Shown: positions 7,180 through 8,037 of the stretch, in pieces
Numbering within the stretch: position 1 is the first letter of the stretch
Layout: the number at the start of each line of letters is the position of its first letter
From: Solobacterium sp.
GTDB taxonomy: Bacteria; Bacillota_I; Bacilli_A; Erysipelotrichales; Erysipelotrichaceae
Direction of reading: 5' to 3'
DNA: 8,037 nt
Assembly (NCBI GenBank): GCA_017543025.1
Contig: JAFYGX010000048.1
Coordinates: forward strand, 1 to 8,037
Position numbers and translations under genes: made by a program
The notes under the pieces: generated by a model
Databases searched by the model: none
What the model was told of the DNA's origin: nothing
What the model saw: the letters and a program-made list of their open reading frames with translations, nothing else

Positions 7180-7288
7180 AAGTATGCGTTTAAAAACGAA
7201 TCGGATTTTGGGGATGTAAAGGTTTCGACAGGTTTCAGTTTGATTCAGGATGCAGTGGAGTTGTGACCTAATCACAGAAAATTTAAAC

Positions 7289-7330
7289 GCAAACACCAAT
7301 AGAAGCGCAAGCTTCGCTTTCGCTGCCTAA
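7289..7330 (+). other. tmRNA proteolysis-tag reading frame
   Basis: Starting at the GCA resume codon after TTTAAAC, the frame reads ANTNRSASFAFAA and ends at TAA 7328-7330. The AN start and terminal AA fit the family; the FAFAA ending differs from the common ALAA and resembles tags I recall from Mollicutes relatives. The terminal residues should target tagged proteins to ClpXP or similar proteases. The resume codon is placed by analogy with Bacillus-type tmRNA, where GCU follows the same UUUAAAC context. Confidence 0.8.
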
Positions 7331-7542
7331 GGGACTAGAAGTCCTGCAGTGAACCCGGTCTGTATATTTCTCCATCTGATACGGATCGTGTAGGTAAATG
7401 GATACGGTGAACCCGATGCCTGTAGGGGGATCCCGACAAGTTACAGGCAAATTCAGCAGATGGTTCGCTTACTGTCGTGTCTGCTGTCTTATCTAACAGC
7501 AAGCTAAACTGTAGATGCCTGAATGTGGGACTACTCTTGGAC

Positions 7543-7567
7543 AGGGGTTCGACTCCCCTCATCTCCA
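7543..7567 (+). other. Presumed attachment-site core (attL) in the ssrA 3' end
   Basis: An integrase gene begins 112 bases past the 3' end of ssrA and points away from it. The T arm and acceptor strand of ssrA are a known target of phage-type tyrosine recombinases, and the element normally restores this segment. The exact core limits cannot be seen without the other junction, so the coordinates are approximate. Confidence 0.5.
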
Positions 7568-7568
7568 T

Positions 7569-7609
7569 AGCACTAAAAAAGGGCTTAAATAAAGCCCTTT
7601 TTTAGTGCT
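7569..7609 (+). terminator. Perfect 18-bp hairpin terminator after ssrA
   Basis: AGCACTAAAAAAGGGCTT (7569-7586) and AAGCCCTTTTTTAGTGCT (7592-7609) are exact inverse complements around the loop AAATA. A GC-centred stem with flanking A and T runs can end transcription on both strands. It begins two bases after the tmRNA 3' end and separates ssrA from the integrase region. Confidence 0.9.
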
Positions 7610-7612
7610 TAA

Positions 7613-7651
7613 ATGTTACAAAATGACGTAATGTTACAGTTTTATGTTACA
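7613..7651 (+). repeat. Three direct copies of ATGTTACA, candidate integrase arm sites
   Basis: ATGTTACA occurs at 7613-7620, 7631-7638 and 7644-7651, all in the same direction, in the short gap between the terminator and the integrase. Such repeats near attL are typical of arm-type sites bound by the N-terminal domain of tyrosine recombinases; they could also bind a regulator of the integrase promoter. The repeat is seen, the role is inferred. Confidence 0.65.
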
Positions 7652-7659
7652 CTTTTTAT

Positions 7660-7669
7660 GGAGGAGGGG
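7660..7669 (+). promoter_or_regulatory. Ribosome binding site of the integrase
   Basis: GGAGGAGGGG is a very strong Shine-Dalgarno sequence; its AGGAGG core ends 12 bases before ATG 7680, slightly longer than ideal. No other in-frame start fits better. Confidence 0.7.
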
Positions 7670-7679
7670 TGCGGAACTC

Positions 7680-8037
7680 ATGCCGAGAACGTCTCATGAA
7701 AACAAGATTTACATCAGCTATGATGGAAAAAAAGAAGATTTTTCTGTGACCGTCTCGTACTGGGAAAATGGTAAACGGAAACTCAAAAGAGCGGGCAAAG
7801 CTGCCACAAAAGCGAAAGCCGAAAAGTTAGGTAAAGAAACACTTAAGGAAATTAAAGAAGGAAAAAAACAAGACAATAAAACTATAAAAGGCTTGTTGTT
7901 GCAATATAAAACCTGGCTTGAAACCATGCCTATCAATGCACGCGGTTATAAAGCTAGCACAAAAAGAACGTATGTAACGAATATCGATGCACTGATAAAT
8001 CATACCCCAGAAAAGGTCCTTAACACTCTTTGGAATA
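7680..8037 (+). CDS. Phage-type tyrosine recombinase (integrase), N-terminal part, cut by window end
   Basis: The frame stays open from ATG 7680 to the window end, giving 119 residues. Residues 10-65 (IYISYDGKKEDFSVTVSYW, then KRKLKRAGKAATKAKAEKLGKE) look like the three-strand arm-DNA-binding domain with a following lysine-rich helix. From about residue 68 the pattern KGLLLQYKTWLET then STKRTYVTNIDALINH matches the helical core-binding (SAM-like) domain of integrases. The catalytic R-H-R-Y domain lies beyond the window, so activity cannot be judged. The gene is visibly richer in A and in AAA, ACA and ATT codons than the host genes to its left, a sign of transfer. Its place just after ssrA indicates a prophage or integrative element. 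No clear -10/-35 pair is visible in front. Confidence 0.85.
   Translation, partial: MPRTSHENKIYISYDGKKEDFSVTVSYWENGKRKLKRAGKAATKAKAEKLGKETLKEIKEGKKQDNKTIKGLLLQYKTWLETMPINARGYKASTKRTYVTNIDALINHTPEKVLNTLWN

Larger units (their letters stand above)
7210..7567 (+). ncRNA. ssrA: Transfer-messenger RNA (tmRNA, 10Sa RNA)
   Basis: About 358 nt, a normal tmRNA length. The 5' GGGGATG (7210-7216) pairs with CATCTCC (7560-7566) as the acceptor stem with one G-U pair, and A7567 is the discriminator base. The T arm is perfect: AGGGG (7543-7547), loop TTCGACT, CCCCT (7555-7559). The 5' block GGTTTCGACAGG and the 3' GGGACTACTCTTGGACAGGGG-like region are tmRNA hallmarks. The messenger part is at 7289-7330, and a stop-proximal hairpin AGGGACT/AGTCCT follows. 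The middle holds repeated GTGAACCCG stretches, as expected for the pseudoknot region. The 3' CCA is not encoded (TAG follows A7567), so a CCA-adding enzyme is needed. The RNA is charged with alanine and acts with SmpB to rescue stalled ribosomes. Confidence 0.97.

Noticed and set aside
7078..7299. Minus-strand frame containing STRLNSS, reminiscent of adapter-derived contamination
   Set aside because: The bases belong to the smpB terminator, ssrA promoter and tmRNA 5' end, so the match is chance and not vector or adapter sequence.
7658..7699. Short frame MEEGCGTHAENVS starting at ATG 7658 and overlapping the integrase start
   Set aside because: No ribosome site precedes it; the ATG merely abuts the integrase Shine-Dalgarno sequence. 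A leader peptide cannot be supported.

Overview
The window looks like a chromosomal segment of an anaerobic, low-to-mid GC member of the Bacillota (Firmicutes). The signs are purine-rich AGGAG-type ribosome sites, TGn-extended -10 promoters, the Firmicutes gene order secG-rnr-smpB-ssrA, a flavodiiron protein, and a tmRNA tag ending in FAFAA. An Erysipelotrichia-like host is plausible but is my inference. Every supported gene lies on the + strand.

Left part (1-2740): the window opens inside a gene whose C-terminal end is a thioredoxin/glutaredoxin-like domain with a CPNC motif, closed by an intrinsic terminator. Next comes a complete alpha-phosphoglucomutase (pgcA) with its own likely promoter. 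It is followed by a small membrane-anchored GIY-YIG nuclease gene, interrupted by an in-frame TAA. The reading frame resumes cleanly after that stop, and the second half holds the expected catalytic glutamate.

Middle (2741-7088): a two-domain flavodiiron protein (fprA type, O2/NO reduction) with all seven metal ligands. A strong promoter then starts a block of secG (translocon subunit), rnr (RNase R) and smpB. A terminator-like hairpin separates secG from rnr, and rnr overlaps smpB by 29 bases. RNase R, SmpB and tmRNA work together in trans-translation: SmpB-tmRNA rescues stalled ribosomes and RNase R degrades the faulty message.

Right part (7089-8037): the smpB terminator overlaps the -35 box of the ssrA promoter. 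ssrA (tmRNA, about 358 nt) is complete, with a 13-residue tag. Directly after its 3' end lie a perfect 18-bp hairpin terminator, three direct copies of ATGTTACA, and the start of an AT-richer tyrosine-recombinase integrase gene that runs off the window. This is the left junction of an integrative element (prophage or ICE-like) inserted at the 3' end of ssrA. Its cargo is outside the window. I see no clearly new system here. The most notable items are the interrupted membrane GIY-YIG gene and the element junction.
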